From Deltaproteobacteria bacterium (GTDB lineage: Bacteria > Desulfobacterota > DSM-4660 > Desulfatiglandales > HGW-15), in NCBI GenBank assembly GCA_019308985.1, contig JAFDHB010000069.1:1-18270 (forward strand): DNA of 18,270 nucleotides. The letters are read 5' to 3'. The translations under genes were made by a program, and so were the position numbers. The notes under the pieces were generated by a model. That model worked only from the letters and a program-made list of their open reading frames with translations, made no database searches and was not told the origin of the DNA. Positions 1 through 6,995 of the stretch are shown in pieces (within the stretch, counting starts at the first letter, position 1; every line of letters starts with the position of its first letter).

Positions 1-1
1 C

Positions 2-415
2 AACCTACTTGAGGATCTACAGAAGAATTTTGGCTTGACATATCTATTTATCGCCCATGACCTATCGGTGGTTAGACACATCAGCAACCGGGTGGCTGTC
101 ATGTACCTAGGCAAAATCGTGGAGTTGGCTGACACGGAGCAATTGTTCTCAAATCCAAGACACCCGTATACCGAAGCGTTGATGTCGGCGGTACCCGTAC
201 CGGATCCCGATTACAGTGTTGAGCAGATTATCCTGGAAGGGGACGTTCCCAGTCCGCTCAATCCTCCGCCTGGTTGCTACTTCCATACGCGCTGTCGATA
301 TGCCCAAGAAATATGCCGCAAGCAGACACCCGTTTATCGGCAGTTACGCTGTGGTCATTTTGTCATGTGTCACCTGACAGAAGAGTTGGACCTCCAACCG
401 GTTCGGCAGAGTTGA
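2..415 (+). CDS. Oligopeptide/dipeptide ABC transporter ATP-binding protein, C-terminal part
   Basis: The gene is cut by the window's left edge; the reading frame is open from base 2 and ends in TGA at 413-415, leaving 137 residues. The first visible part is the end of the nucleotide-binding domain: the H-loop motif [12 protein letters not shown] followed by [11 protein letters not shown], typical of OppD/OppF/DppF ATPases. It is followed by the family's C-terminal extension, with [16 protein letters not shown] and then the cysteine cluster ([15 protein letters not shown] ... GHFVMCH) found in oligopeptide transporter ATPases. Walker A, Walker B and the signature motif lie outside the window. 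By family knowledge it would power peptide import at the cytoplasmic face of the membrane. The [16 protein letters not shown] wording favours the F-type subunit, but D or F cannot be separated with certainty. Confidence 0.93.
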   Translation, partial: NLLEDLQKNFGLTYLFIAHDLSVVRHISNRVAVMYLGKIVELADTEQLFSNPRHPYTEALMSAVPVPDPDYSVEQIILEGDVPSPLNPPPGCYFHTRCRYAQEICRKQTPVYRQLRCGHFVMCHLTEELDLQPVRQS

Positions 416-474
416 AGACTGTCAAGCTCGGCCTAACCTCGCAGTTTTAGCGGACGGCCAGTAGGTTTCAAATT

Positions 475-912
475 CTAAGCCAATACCTTCCTGAGATTGA
501 TGAAATTACTCCTATCAAACCCGAGGGTCTTGAAAAAGGAGAGCAGGTCAGTCGAATCCCATCTGACGGAGGTGAAAATAGTGTTTATCCCCCTGCCCTT
601 GTAAAATTTGAAGATCTCTTCTGCCAGGCCCTTGCCGATCCCCTGGCCCATGTATTTCGGGTCTACCCCGAATTGGGCTATCCAGGCATTCTTGTCCATG
701 CCAAAACTACCTGACAGGATGTAACTGATCATGTACCCCACGACCTTCCCCTCTATCTCGGCTACGAAGCTTGCTTCTTCGGCCTTTGGGGCGTGCTCCC
801 GGATGATCTGCTTGAAATCAGACGATACCGGGACCTTGGTTATGGATTCCTGAATCTTGCTGATGGAATCGACATCTTCCAACCTGAGCCTTCTGATCGT
901 GATTTTGTTCAT
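475..912 (-). CDS. GNAT family N-acetyltransferase (RimI-like)
   Basis: A complete 145-residue protein of usual single-domain GNAT length. The N-terminus (ITIRRLRLEDVDSISKIQ) is the usual first strand and helix. The acetyl-CoA binding motif A is visible as FGVDPKYMGQGIGKGLAEE at about residues 82-100, with the Q-G-I-G-K-G pyrophosphate loop, and the C-terminus ends with the common LLSFFKTLGFDR element. It would transfer an acetyl group to an amine or protein N-terminus in the cytoplasm; the substrate cannot be told. The ATG at 910-912 is preceded by AAAGGGTGG, a serviceable ribosome binding site. It stands alone, separated from the DUF2080 gene upstream by about 45 bp on the same strand. Confidence 0.88.
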   Translation of the reverse strand: MNKITIRRLRLEDVDSISKIQESITKVPVSSDFKQIIREHAPKAEEASFVAEIEGKVVGYMISYILSGSFGMDKNAWIAQFGVDPKYMGQGIGKGLAEEIFKFYKGRGINTIFTSVRWDSTDLLSFFKTLGFDRSNFINLRKVLA

Positions 913-957
913 GCCACCCTTTCTGCAAATTTCTATGGCAGAACCGTCAAGAGGGGG

Positions 958-1170
958 TCAATCGATCCTTATGATTTTCACGTGATGACCTATCCAGTCC
1001 GGGGGCAAATACACCCTGCCGCTGTTTCCGCTCTGTTTCACCTGCTTTTCGATCATCTCTTCCCCGTAAACTTCGAACTTCACCTTGCCCTTTGGCGGCT
1101 CATCCGGGAATTCCTTAATATCCTTTATCTTCTCTTCTCCGGACACCTTCTGTGCCTGCCGCTTGTCCAT
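958..1170 (-). CDS. DUF2080-type transposon-associated small protein
   Basis: 70 residues. The C-terminal half, VKQSGNSGRVYLPPDWIGHH followed by VKI, matches from memory the DUF2080 family of short putative transposon-encoded proteins; it resembles an AbrB-like swapped-hairpin strand pattern (SGNSGRVYLP). The N-terminal half is lysine- and glutamate-rich and likely flexible. No ribosome binding site is evident before the ATG at 1168-1170. The start lies only about 6 bp beyond the point where the decayed TetR gene loses its homology, so the gene probably arrived with an insertion into that gene. No transposase is adjacent. The function of the family is unknown to me, and expression is uncertain. 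Confidence 0.6.
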   Translation of the reverse strand: MDKRQAQKVSGEEKIKDIKEFPDEPPKGKVKFEVYGEEMIEKQVKQSGNSGRVYLPPDWIGHHVKIIRID

Positions 1171-1175
1171 TGTTG

Positions 1176-1439
1176 ATTGACTATACCATAGAGGATCATG
1201 TCAACGATTCGTTCCGTCACTTCATGGATGGATAGCCTTCCATTCTCTCTGAACGACCTGTAACACCAGTTCACGATTCCGAATATACCAAAGGCCGTTA
1301 CGGATAGAGGCTCGCAGGTTATCATGCCCTGATCTTTAACTCTTCTTTATTGCTCGATATATGTATCGTAGATTTCACGATGCTGCTCATAGATAATCTT
1401 CTTGAAATTCTTTGATAGATTGTGTGGGCAATGAAGTTT
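1176..1439 (-). pseudogene. TetR/AcrR family regulator, C-terminal remnant with in-frame stop
   Basis: Read on the minus strand from 1439, one frame gives FKKIIYEQHREIYDTYIEQ, then a TAA at 1347-1349, and in the same frame continues with VTAFGIFGIVNWCYRSF and LSIHEVTERIVDMILYGI. Both halves look like the ligand-binding C-terminal region of TetR regulators (the FGIFGIVNW...RLS...I.D.IL.G pattern). The helix-turn-helix N-terminus is not found upstream, where a different gene fragment lies. The homology stops near 1176, just before the DUF2080 start. The gene is therefore truncated at its front and carries a nonsense codon. The fragment starting at ATG 1323-1325 could in principle be translated but would lack DNA binding. 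Confidence 0.68.
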
Positions 1440-1498
1440 ATCACCCGGATGGTTACCACATCTTTCTTGGCTGAGTTTCCCATGATAGTATTGTCCCT

Positions 1499-1642
1499 TT
1501 ATGCCGCGTTAAAGGTAAATTTCACGTTCTCCACATTTAAGGGGCTTCCGTCACTCCGCCTGACCCTGTCGCCCAGTCTGAGAAGCCATTCCGTTTTTGC
1601 GGCGTCGTCCTTCCAGCTTATCCCCAGAGAGGATATTATGCT
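1499..1642 (-). pseudogene. Fragment resembling a peptide ABC transporter substrate-binding protein
   Basis: Between stop codons at 1643-1645 and 1499-1501 the minus strand encodes about 47 residues including ISWKDDAAKTEWLLRLGDRV and SDGSPLNVENVKFTFNAA. The arrangement W-x-DDA-K-x-x-x-x-L-R, then SDGSPLNxExVKFTF, resembles the N-terminal region of SBP_bac_5 (DppA/OppA) proteins, where the tryptophan strand is followed by the DGTP-x-x-AEDVKFTF motif. It has no start codon and no continuation on either side, so it is a relic. It may come from the peptide transporter whose ATPase opens the window, but the strand is opposite and this is only inference. Confidence 0.45.
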
Positions 1643-1717
1643 TCACTCCCATTCCATGTGGGGACCCTTGACGCACAGAAAAGGAGCTGGCTAAGAATCA
1701 ATGCTGCTCGGCAAAAT

Positions 1718-2818
1718 CTAAGCAAGGAACTCCAAGACTTTTTCCAATCTCTCAATGAAAAAAACGTTGTCTTTTTCAACGCCGACTGTGACCCGCATGC
1801 CATCCGGCACACCAAAGGCCTTGAGCGGCCTGATGATCACACCCTCCCTTAACAATCCGTCGTTGACTTCGTTGATGTCCTTTCCAGGGAAAAATAGAAT
1901 GAAATTGGCGTGGGACGGAACCGGCCTCATCCCCAGCTCCTTCAACTGATTGAAGAGTGCCTCCTTGTTCCTGTTGTTCAGTTCTGCTGAGCGATTCTTA
2001 AACTCATCGTTTTCAAGGGCTGCCAAGGCCGCTTGCTGGGCCACCCTAGTCAAGTTGAACGGCGCCCTGACCCTGGCCAAATAGGCGATGGTGTCCTCCT
2101 TCGCGATTCCATAACCTACTCGCAATCCGGCAAGACCATATATCTTGGAGAAGGTTCTCAAGACAATGACATTCTTCCTCTTCAGGGCCAGATCAATCCC
2201 GTCAAGGTGATTCTCTGGATTGGTGACATATTCCTGATAGGCGTTGTCCAGGACAATGATCTTATCATCGGGAAGGCTATTGATAAACTCCAGCAATTTT
2301 TCCTTGGGCAACATTGTTCCGGTGGGGTTGTTTGGGTTTGCAATGAAGATGATCTTGACCGACGAATCCAACATCTCGTACATCCGTTTCAGGTCATACC
2401 CGTAACCTTCATCCATGTCCGCTTCGATGACCGCCTTCGTTCCCATGTTTTCTATGGCAGCGACCTTGAACATTGGGAAGGTGCTCTTTGCCGTCATGAC
2501 TTTTTCCCCAGGTCTCAAGAAGACCTTGACGATCATCCTTATGAGCTCCACGGAACCCGAGCCCATAATGACATTTTGTATTCCCACGCCCTGATATTCC
2601 GCAATCCTTTTCTTGAGGAAATAACTGTCTGTATCAGGGTAGAGCCTCAACAAGCTTATCTCCTTCTCAATTGCCTTTGCCACGTGGGCAGGAGGAGGAA
2701 AAGGGTTCTCGTTTGAGGCAAGTTTGACCACCTTCTTGAGACCGAATTCCCTTTGAACCTCTTCGAGCGGTTTTCCGGGTTTATAAGGCATAAGCTCAAG
2801 GATGTTCGGGTTGAGCAT
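1718..2818 (-). CDS. hisC: Histidinol-phosphate aminotransferase
   Basis: A full-length 366-residue fold-type I aminotransferase; HisC proteins are usually 350-370 residues. It catalyses the PLP-dependent transamination of imidazole-acetol phosphate with glutamate to L-histidinol phosphate, in the cytoplasm. Visible landmarks are the HisC N-terminus (KLASNENPFPPP, 32-43), NPNNPTG at 161-167, DNAYQEY at 191-197, the PLP lysine K225 in RTFSKIYGLAG, the phosphate-binding arginine R233, and GMRVTVG near the C-terminus, with the arginine that binds the carboxylate. The ATG at 2816-2818 has AGGGAGGG about 15 bases upstream, a rather long spacing. It is not in a histidine operon here. Related enzymes can also transaminate aromatic amino acids, so a role in tyrosine/phenylalanine synthesis is possible. 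Confidence 0.93.
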   Translation of the reverse strand: MLNPNILELMPYKPGKPLEEVQREFGLKKVVKLASNENPFPPPAHVAKAIEKEISLLRLYPDTDSYFLKKRIAEYQGVGIQNVIMGSGSVELIRMIVKVFLRPGEKVMTAKSTFPMFKVAAIENMGTKAVIEADMDEGYGYDLKRMYEMLDSSVKIIFIANPNNPTGTMLPKEKLLEFINSLPDDKIIVLDNAYQEYVTNPENHLDGIDLALKRKNVIVLRTFSKIYGLAGLRVGYGIAKEDTIAYLARVRAPFNLTRVAQQAALAALENDEFKNRSAELNNRNKEALFNQLKELGMRPVPSHANFILFFPGKDINEVNDGLLREGVIIRPLKAFGVPDGMRVTVGVEKDNVFFIERLEKVLEFLA

Positions 2819-2994
2819 TGATTTCGTTTGATTACCCTCCCTATGTGTTTTCTATGAGTTTCAGTTCGGTGTGAGGAGGTTCGTTCTCTATTTCAAGCCC
2901 TGAAGATCTTATCGTCTTTTCTATAAATTAGCCTTACTGTACCGCGACGCGATTACGATACTGCCATAGGAAATGGGCGGTCGATTGAGGATTC

Positions 2995-3023
2995 TTAATA
3001 GTAGGGGATAAAAGCAATGTCAA
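2995..3023 (-). promoter_or_regulatory. Sigma-70-type promoter reading toward hisC
   Basis: On the minus strand TTGACA (3023-3018) is followed after 17 bases by TATTAA (3000-2995), a perfect -35 and a 4/6 -10. Transcription would start near 2988 and give hisC a leader of about 170 bases. No attenuator or riboswitch could be recognised in that leader. Confidence 0.5.
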
Positions 3024-3189
3024 GGCAAAATCCCTGATCAAATTCATCATCGAAAATTGGAAACACTGAAGGTCACGTGCTTTTTAGAAAGCCCCAGGTG
3101 CAAGTTGAGCCTGTGAAATGCCTCCATCGCGCAGACGGGATCCTTTGATCAGCATCATTTTTCGTTAAGTGATCCGATTCTTTCCCTCT

Positions 3190-3291
3190 TTAGTCCGTAA
3201 GGTAATTGGCCTTTTTCAGAATCCTAAATCGATATTTCGGGCACCACACGATATGGTATTTACATTGCCATACCGTGTATGCTAATTTTTT
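3190..3291 (-). pseudogene. IS200/IS605-type transposase (TnpA) remnant
   Basis: The minus strand encodes LKKLAYTVWQCKYHIVWCPK followed by YRFRIL, the characteristic first strand of Y1 HUH transposases of the IS200 group (H-T/Y-V-W-x-CKYHIVWxPKYR). The frame stops at TAA 3190-3192, only about 33 residues into the domain, so the HUH metal-binding motif and the catalytic tyrosine are absent. The open frame runs back to 3429, but residues before the KKLAYT start look unlike transposase and include an inverted-repeat arm. No downstream TnpA pieces were seen in 3000-3189. It is an inactive relic. Confidence 0.7.
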
Positions 3292-3317
3292 AAGCCCGAA
3301 TTTCGCGAGGCTCTTGG
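3286..3317. repeat. Inverted repeat, left arm (partner 3455-3483)
   Basis: The plus strand here reads TTTTTTAAGCCCGAATTTCG continuing CGAGG...TTGGG. The reverse complement of 3455-3483 reads TTTTAACCCGAATTTCGCAA then GGGTTGGGG. A 12-base core CCCGAATTTCGC is identical, with similar flanks. The left arm overlaps the start of the IS200 homology. Confidence 0.6.
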
Positions 3318-3454
3318 GTAGCGGATCGTTTACGATCCTAACTTCTTCATAATATTGGCTACTTGTAGCCCTAAAGGCTCCTCTACCCTTGAAAATCAAT
3401 TCACTAAAAAGGTGAATAGAGAAGATCAAAAAGGGTTTGCAATTCCGAGTTTTG

Positions 3455-3483
3455 CCCCAACCCTTGCGAAATTCGGGTTAAAA
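3455..3483. repeat. Inverted repeat, right arm (partner 3286-3317)
   Basis: The plus strand carries CTTGCGAAATTCGGGTTAAA, the reverse complement of the left arm apart from a few changes. The two arms enclose about 138 bp with no recognisable gene. They may be ends of a small non-autonomous element or copies of a dispersed repeat. Confidence 0.6.
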
Positions 3484-3622
3484 TCACTCACTTCACTTTT
3501 AACTTAGTCGGGGCCTGATCAACTCGCAAAAACCCTAAAAAATGCCTGGTACTTTCGAAAAAATTACAGATGCCGTCCCCAGAGTGGGGTTTGGAAAGGG
3601 ATTGGCATGAAAGGAGCGCAGA

Positions 3623-4660
3623 ATGACCTTCAAGGTGGTGAACACATTTGTTATTCCGGAAATCGACTATGGTGATTCTCTGCTGGATTCCCTTGACGCT
3701 GAAATGGAAAGGGGCCAGTGGACAACTGAAAAAGATCTCATCGCACACTGTAAGGATGCGGACGCCGTCATATGCACGAGCCCCGGCCAGGAATGGTCCG
3801 AAAGAGTCCTCAACTCCTTTTCCAAGTGTCGCATCATTGCCACGACTTCCATTGGATACGACCGAATACCCCTGGAAACAGCCACCAAGCAGACTATCGC
3901 CGTCACCAACATTCCGGATTACTGCATAGACGAGGTCTCAAGCCAGGCGATCGCCCTTATAATGGCCCTTGCGCGAAAGCTGTTTCAGCTCGACGGGGAA
4001 GTCAGGGAGAAGCGCACCCATTTTACGCCTCTGAACAGGGAGGCAGTCCGGAAGATCCTCAACCCCATCCTTCGAACCAGGGATCAGGTCTTAGGTATCA
4101 TCGGGTTTGGGAAGATCGGCACAGCCGTAGCTCTAAAGGCCCGGGGACTCGGCATGAAGGTCATTGCATACGATCCTTACGTCTTGGGAGCAATAATGCA
4201 CACCCACGGAGTTGAGCCTGTTGACCTGGACACCCTCCTGAGGGAATCCGATGTCATCAGCATCAACGCCAACCTCACCAGTGAAACAAGGAACATGATC
4301 GGCGAGGAAGCCTTCAAGAAGATGAAACCCACCTGCTACCTCGTCAATACTGCGAGGGGTGGAATCGTGGACCAGGATGCCCTGGTCAAGGCCCTCCAGA
4401 ACGGTGTGATCGCAGGGGCCGGCCTTGATGTTCTGGCCGTTGAGCCCATTCCGGAAAATGATCCCCTTCTCAGGATGCCCAATGTTATTCTTACCGGGCA
4501 CTCGGCCTGGTACTCAAACACCTCCGATTCCCCGACCGAATTCTGGCACAAGGCCATGGGCCAGGTCATAATGGCCTTGAAGGGTGAATTCCCCACATAT
4601 ACAGTCAACCCAGAGGTAAAAAAGGAGTGGCTCAGCAAGTGGGGATCAGCGCAGGGATGA
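3623..4660 (+). CDS. D-isomer specific 2-hydroxyacid dehydrogenase, CtBP-like subgroup
   Basis: 345 residues, usual family length. It should reduce a 2-oxo acid to the D-2-hydroxy acid (or the reverse) with NAD(H) in the cytoplasm. Family marks: the NAD-binding loop GFGKIG at 161-166 with the adenosine-ribose aspartate D184 (AYDPY), the substrate-binding arginine R245 in NTARGGIVD, the catalytic glutamate E274 (LAVEP), and the acid/base histidine H293 in TGHSAWYSNTS. The H-S-A-W-Y-S wording after the histidine is characteristic of the subgroup that includes eukaryotic C-terminal-binding proteins; PGDH-type enzymes usually have H-I/L-G-A. There is no ACT domain, so it is not a typical SerA. 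AAAGGAG lies 7-8 bases before the ATG. It converges with the gene at 4803-5369. The exact substrate is not deducible. Confidence 0.9.
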   Translation: MTFKVVNTFVIPEIDYGDSLLDSLDAEMERGQWTTEKDLIAHCKDADAVICTSPGQEWSERVLNSFSKCRIIATTSIGYDRIPLETATKQTIAVTNIPDYCIDEVSSQAIALIMALARKLFQLDGEVREKRTHFTPLNREAVRKILNPILRTRDQVLGIIGFGKIGTAVALKARGLGMKVIAYDPYVLGAIMHTHGVEPVDLDTLLRESDVISINANLTSETRNMIGEEAFKKMKPTCYLVNTARGGIVDQDALVKALQNGVIAGAGLDVLAVEPIPENDPLLRMPNVILTGHSAWYSNTSDSPTEFWHKAMGQVIMALKGEFPTYTVNPEVKKEWLSKWGSAQG

Positions 4661-4802
4661 ATTTCAGGGAAAAACCCGGCCTTTAACCTCCTTGTCTTGA
4701 TTCCGGTCTCAATGCCTGCCATCAATTGAGCCCCTTGAGGGCCGGCGGGGACAAGGGAAGAACTCCCGCACCCCCCGCACGGCTCGGTCAAGGGGAAAGG
4801 GC

Positions 4803-5369
4803 TTATTCCCTGGGCTTACAAATTATTTCAAGTATCCGGGTGTCGAAGAAGGTGTGGGTGTTGGTTGACTTGAGCACTATGGCCGAATCCGCTCCCCTTC
4901 CGGTTCCGCCTATGGCGATCACTTCCTTCCCGGACTCCACAAGACCTGCGTCCACTGCCATACAGGATATCTCGCACCCTACCTTCACCCCGGAACTGAA
5001 GAGCCTCAACACGTGGGCGATCACTTCGTCGATCTGGATTGCTCCGAACTTGTTTTTCACTGATCTTCCCAGCATCCCGAAGGCATGACCCGCGAAGAGG
5101 ATCTTCCCTCCGTTCGATTCGATGGCCGAGCGATTCTCTTGGAGCAACCGGACCTTGTTTGGCTCCCTGAAACCGACCACCCCTGCTGCTACCACGAGGT
5201 TGTATCCCTTGAAGACTTCCGAAGCCTTGACGCCCGTGGCTCCGCTGAAGGAAGCCACTACGACGTCCCCTATGTTTAAGGCCTCCGCCCGCTCCTTTGC
5301 CAACTCAAGGGTTTCATCGGTATTGTCCGGTCCTTTCTTGTCGAAATAGACAGTCCGCGCTTCAGTCAA
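4803..5369 (-). CDS. Stand-alone pyruvate kinase alpha/beta (C-terminal) domain protein
   Basis: 188 residues that correspond to the C-terminal alpha/beta domain of pyruvate kinase without the catalytic barrel. The order is typical of this free-standing family: TVYFDKKGPDNTDETLELAK (6-25), IGDVVVASFSGATGVKASEV (33-52), YNLVVAAGVVGF (56-67), then IAIGGTGRGAD at 151-161, and NTHTFFDTRILEIICKPR at the end. No catalytic pyruvate kinase residues are present; the function is unknown, perhaps ligand sensing. The start is TTG at 5367-5369: no in-frame ATG is nearby, and GGGAGG lies about 9 bases upstream. The gene is divergent from the Cys-rich gene at 5619, with a 249-bp gap. Confidence 0.85.
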   Translation of the reverse strand: MTEARTVYFDKKGPDNTDETLELAKERAEALNIGDVVVASFSGATGVKASEVFKGYNLVVAAGVVGFREPNKVRLLQENRSAIESNGGKILFAGHAFGMLGRSVKNKFGAIQIDEVIAHVLRLFSSGVKVGCEISCMAVDAGLVESGKEVIAIGGTGRGADSAIVLKSTNTHTFFDTRILEIICKPRE

Positions 5370-5558
5370 TATGGATATCCTCCCTTCCCTATTCTTCCAA
5401 CCACCAGAACTTGGAATATCGTTATGCTCATCATGGAATCCTTATTGCAAGGTCAAACGCATGTCAAGAAAATATATGGAATCGGTCATGAATATAAGGC
5501 CTTTCAGTGACGTCGCCCCTAATCTTCAGGCAAGGCTTCCAAAGGGACCTTTCATCTC

Positions 5559-5587
5559 TTGACATTCTTCAGTTAAAATTCTAGTTT
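5559..5587 (+). promoter_or_regulatory. Possible sigma-70 promoter before the Cys-rich gene
   Basis: A perfect TTGACA (5559-5564) is followed after 17 bases by TAGTTT (5582-5587), a weak -10. It is the best candidate upstream of the 5619-6995 gene set, and would give a leader of roughly 25 bases before the ATG at 5619. Confidence 0.4.
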
Positions 5588-5618
5588 ACAAATTCAGTGT
5601 CTAACAGGAGAATATTTG

Positions 5619-5834
5619 ATGCCCTGCCGATACCACCCTGATCGTGAGACTTATGTTACCTGCCAGAAAATGGAAATAGGTTACTGCCGGGAGTGTTTAG
5701 AAAATTGTGAGGCGTGCACCGATCCGTGCACCTATTGCAAATTCAGGCCTCAGTGCATTATCTGGGAACTGTGCCGCAAGAGCGAGAAGAGATACCGCCT
5801 GGAAGAGGAGGCAAAGGGCTCAGCCTCCCGGTAA
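5619..5834 (+). CDS. Small cysteine-rich protein with B-box-like zinc finger
   Basis: 71 residues with ten cysteines (3, 15, 23, 26, 30, 33, 37, 40, 46, 52). The N-terminal spacing C3-x2-H6 ... C15 ... C23-x2-C26 (PCRYHPDRETYVTCQKM, GYCREC) resembles bacterial B-box zinc fingers. The following C-x2-C pairs (CEACTDPCTYC) could bind a second zinc or an iron-sulfur cluster. The C-terminus is charged (KSEKRYRLEEEAK). There is no signal peptide or membrane segment, so a cytoplasmic metal-binding protein is likely. ATG at 5619 is chosen because AGGAG (5606-5610) is 8 bases away; a TTG just before it is less well spaced. It is probably cotranscribed with the next two genes. I do not know a function for it. 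Confidence 0.75.
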   Translation: MPCRYHPDRETYVTCQKMEIGYCRECLENCEACTDPCTYCKFRPQCIIWELCRKSEKRYRLEEEAKGSASR

Positions 5835-5935
5835 AAGATGAAAGGCGTGAAACCCTTTCCAAATCCGTGCCAAGAATAGCCAAAGCAATGAGGCCCCCAG
5901 ACAAGATAAGAGGCAACCTAACAAGAGGGAATACA

Positions 5936-6112
5936 ATGTCAGGCGTCGTGCTTCAATTTTCCGACGAGGAAATAATGCAAATCGAAGCCATACTGATGGA
6001 TGGCGATGCAGAAAGCGCCCTGCGCTTCTTGAGGGAAGTCCTAAGGCCCAAAATCAGGGCAAAAGGCTCCAGGAACCTTGATCCGGGCAAGCCCTCAGGC
6101 ATCATGACCTGA
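5936..6112 (+). CDS. Small protein of unknown function, 58 residues
   Basis: A short frame beginning at ATG 5936-5938 with a good ribosome binding site (GAGGG about 7 bases before) and ending in TGA at 6110-6112. The protein begins SGVVLQFSDEEIMQIEAI, continues with an acidic and then a basic stretch (FLREVLRPKIRAKGS), and looks mostly helical. There is no signal peptide, membrane segment or cysteine. It sits between the Cys-rich gene (101 bp) and the GAF-HisKA gene (49 bp) on the same strand, consistent with an operon. The longer open frame reaching back to 5714 overlaps the Cys-rich gene and is not used. I do not recognise a family; the ribosome binding site and protein-like composition are the case for it being real. 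Confidence 0.6.
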   Translation: MSGVVLQFSDEEIMQIEAILMDGDAESALRFLREVLRPKIRAKGSRNLDPGKPSGIMT

Positions 6113-6161
6113 TTCCGTCTTCAGGAGAGTAACCTGAGATGATAAGAAAAAGGCATTTTGT

Positions 6162-6995
6162 ATGACTTCCCTGTCCAGGCAACTGAAAGAGGCCGAACAG
6201 AAGGTAAGGATCCTCCACGAGATAGCGAAATTCGTCTCCTCTTTGCTTGACCTCCAACTTGTCCTTGACGCCATTGTGGACCTCCTCGTCAGGGAATTCA
6301 GGCTGGACACATGCTCCATCCGGCTTCTGGACCCGGATGGCAAGCTTAGGATAAAGAGTCACAAAGGGCTGAGTAAGAGCTTCGTTGAACAAGCCACTTG
6401 TATTCCCACCAGCCAGAGCTATTCGGGGGAATGTTTTCTAACCGGTCGAATAGTAATCGTCAATAACAGCCAGGAGATTGAAGAACATGCCTTGAAAAAC
6501 CGCCTGGTCCGAGAAGACATAAGGTCCTTTGCGGTATCCCCCATAAAAGTCGAAGGGAAAACCATAGGGGTCCTCGTAACCGCCAGCAAGAGAAAAAACT
6601 ATTTCCATGAGCGTTTCAACGACGTGATCTATACCATAACAAACCAGATCGGGGTTGCCATCAAGATCTCCCGCCTTTATGAAGAGGTCTACCAATTGAA
6701 TCAAAGGTTGGAACAAAAGGTCAGGGAACGTACCGCAGAACTCGAGGAAAAGACCAGGCAACTTCTCGAGGCGGAAAGGCTGGCCACTATCGGCGAGATT
6801 TCCCAGAGGATCGCCCATGAGCTCAGGAACTCTCTCACGGTGGTGGGAGGATTTGCCAGGAGACTCTACCAAAGGTCCGGAGAAGACGACCCGAACCGGG
6901 AATACCTAATTACCATCACGGAAGAGGTCAAGGTCCTGGAAGAAAAGGTCTCAAACATCATAAATCTGGGTAACATGGAGCAGATTTCCTACTGA
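6162..6995 (+). CDS. GAF domain protein with HisKA dimerisation domain but no kinase ATPase domain
   Basis: 277 residues. A GAF sensor domain occupies about 25-172 (ILHEIAKFVSSLLDLQLVLD ... SIRLLDPDG ... SPIKVEGKTIGVLVTASK). A long coiled coil follows (about 172-205, ending EQKVRERTAELEEKTRQLLE), then a HisKA/DHp segment with the H-box LATIGEISQRIAHELRN, whose phospho-acceptor would be H219. The protein ends at NIINLGNMEQISY, where a histidine kinase would continue into HATPase_c; the next 150 bp contain no N-, G1- or G2-box in that frame. It could be a phosphotransfer partner, a dimeric sensor working with a separate kinase, or a kinase that lost its ATPase domain. ATG 6162 follows AAAAAGG at suitable spacing. 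The GAF ligand is unknown. Confidence 0.82.
   Translation: MTSLSRQLKEAEQKVRILHEIAKFVSSLLDLQLVLDAIVDLLVREFRLDTCSIRLLDPDGKLRIKSHKGLSKSFVEQATCIPTSQSYSGECFLTGRIVIVNNSQEIEEHALKNRLVREDIRSFAVSPIKVEGKTIGVLVTASKRKNYFHERFNDVIYTITNQIGVAIKISRLYEEVYQLNQRLEQKVRERTAELEEKTRQLLEAERLATIGEISQRIAHELRNSLTVVGGFARRLYQRSGEDDPNREYLITITEEVKVLEEKVSNIINLGNMEQISY

Larger units (their letters stand above)
2819..3622. other. Long intergenic region between hisC and the 2-hydroxyacid dehydrogenase
   Basis: About 800 bp without an intact gene. It contains the hisC leader and promoter (2819-3023), a stretch with no recognisable content (3024-3189), the IS200-type remnant with its inverted repeat (3190-3483), and about 120 bp before the ribosome binding site of the next gene in which nothing was recognised. 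Confidence 0.6.

Noticed and set aside
2033..2716. Plus-strand frame of 227 codons
   Set aside because: Antisense to hisC, with no recognisable domain.
3604..3617. Sigma-54-like GG-N10-GC before the 2-hydroxyacid dehydrogenase
   Set aside because: It overlaps the ribosome binding site and would start transcription at or after the start codon; the rest of the consensus is absent.
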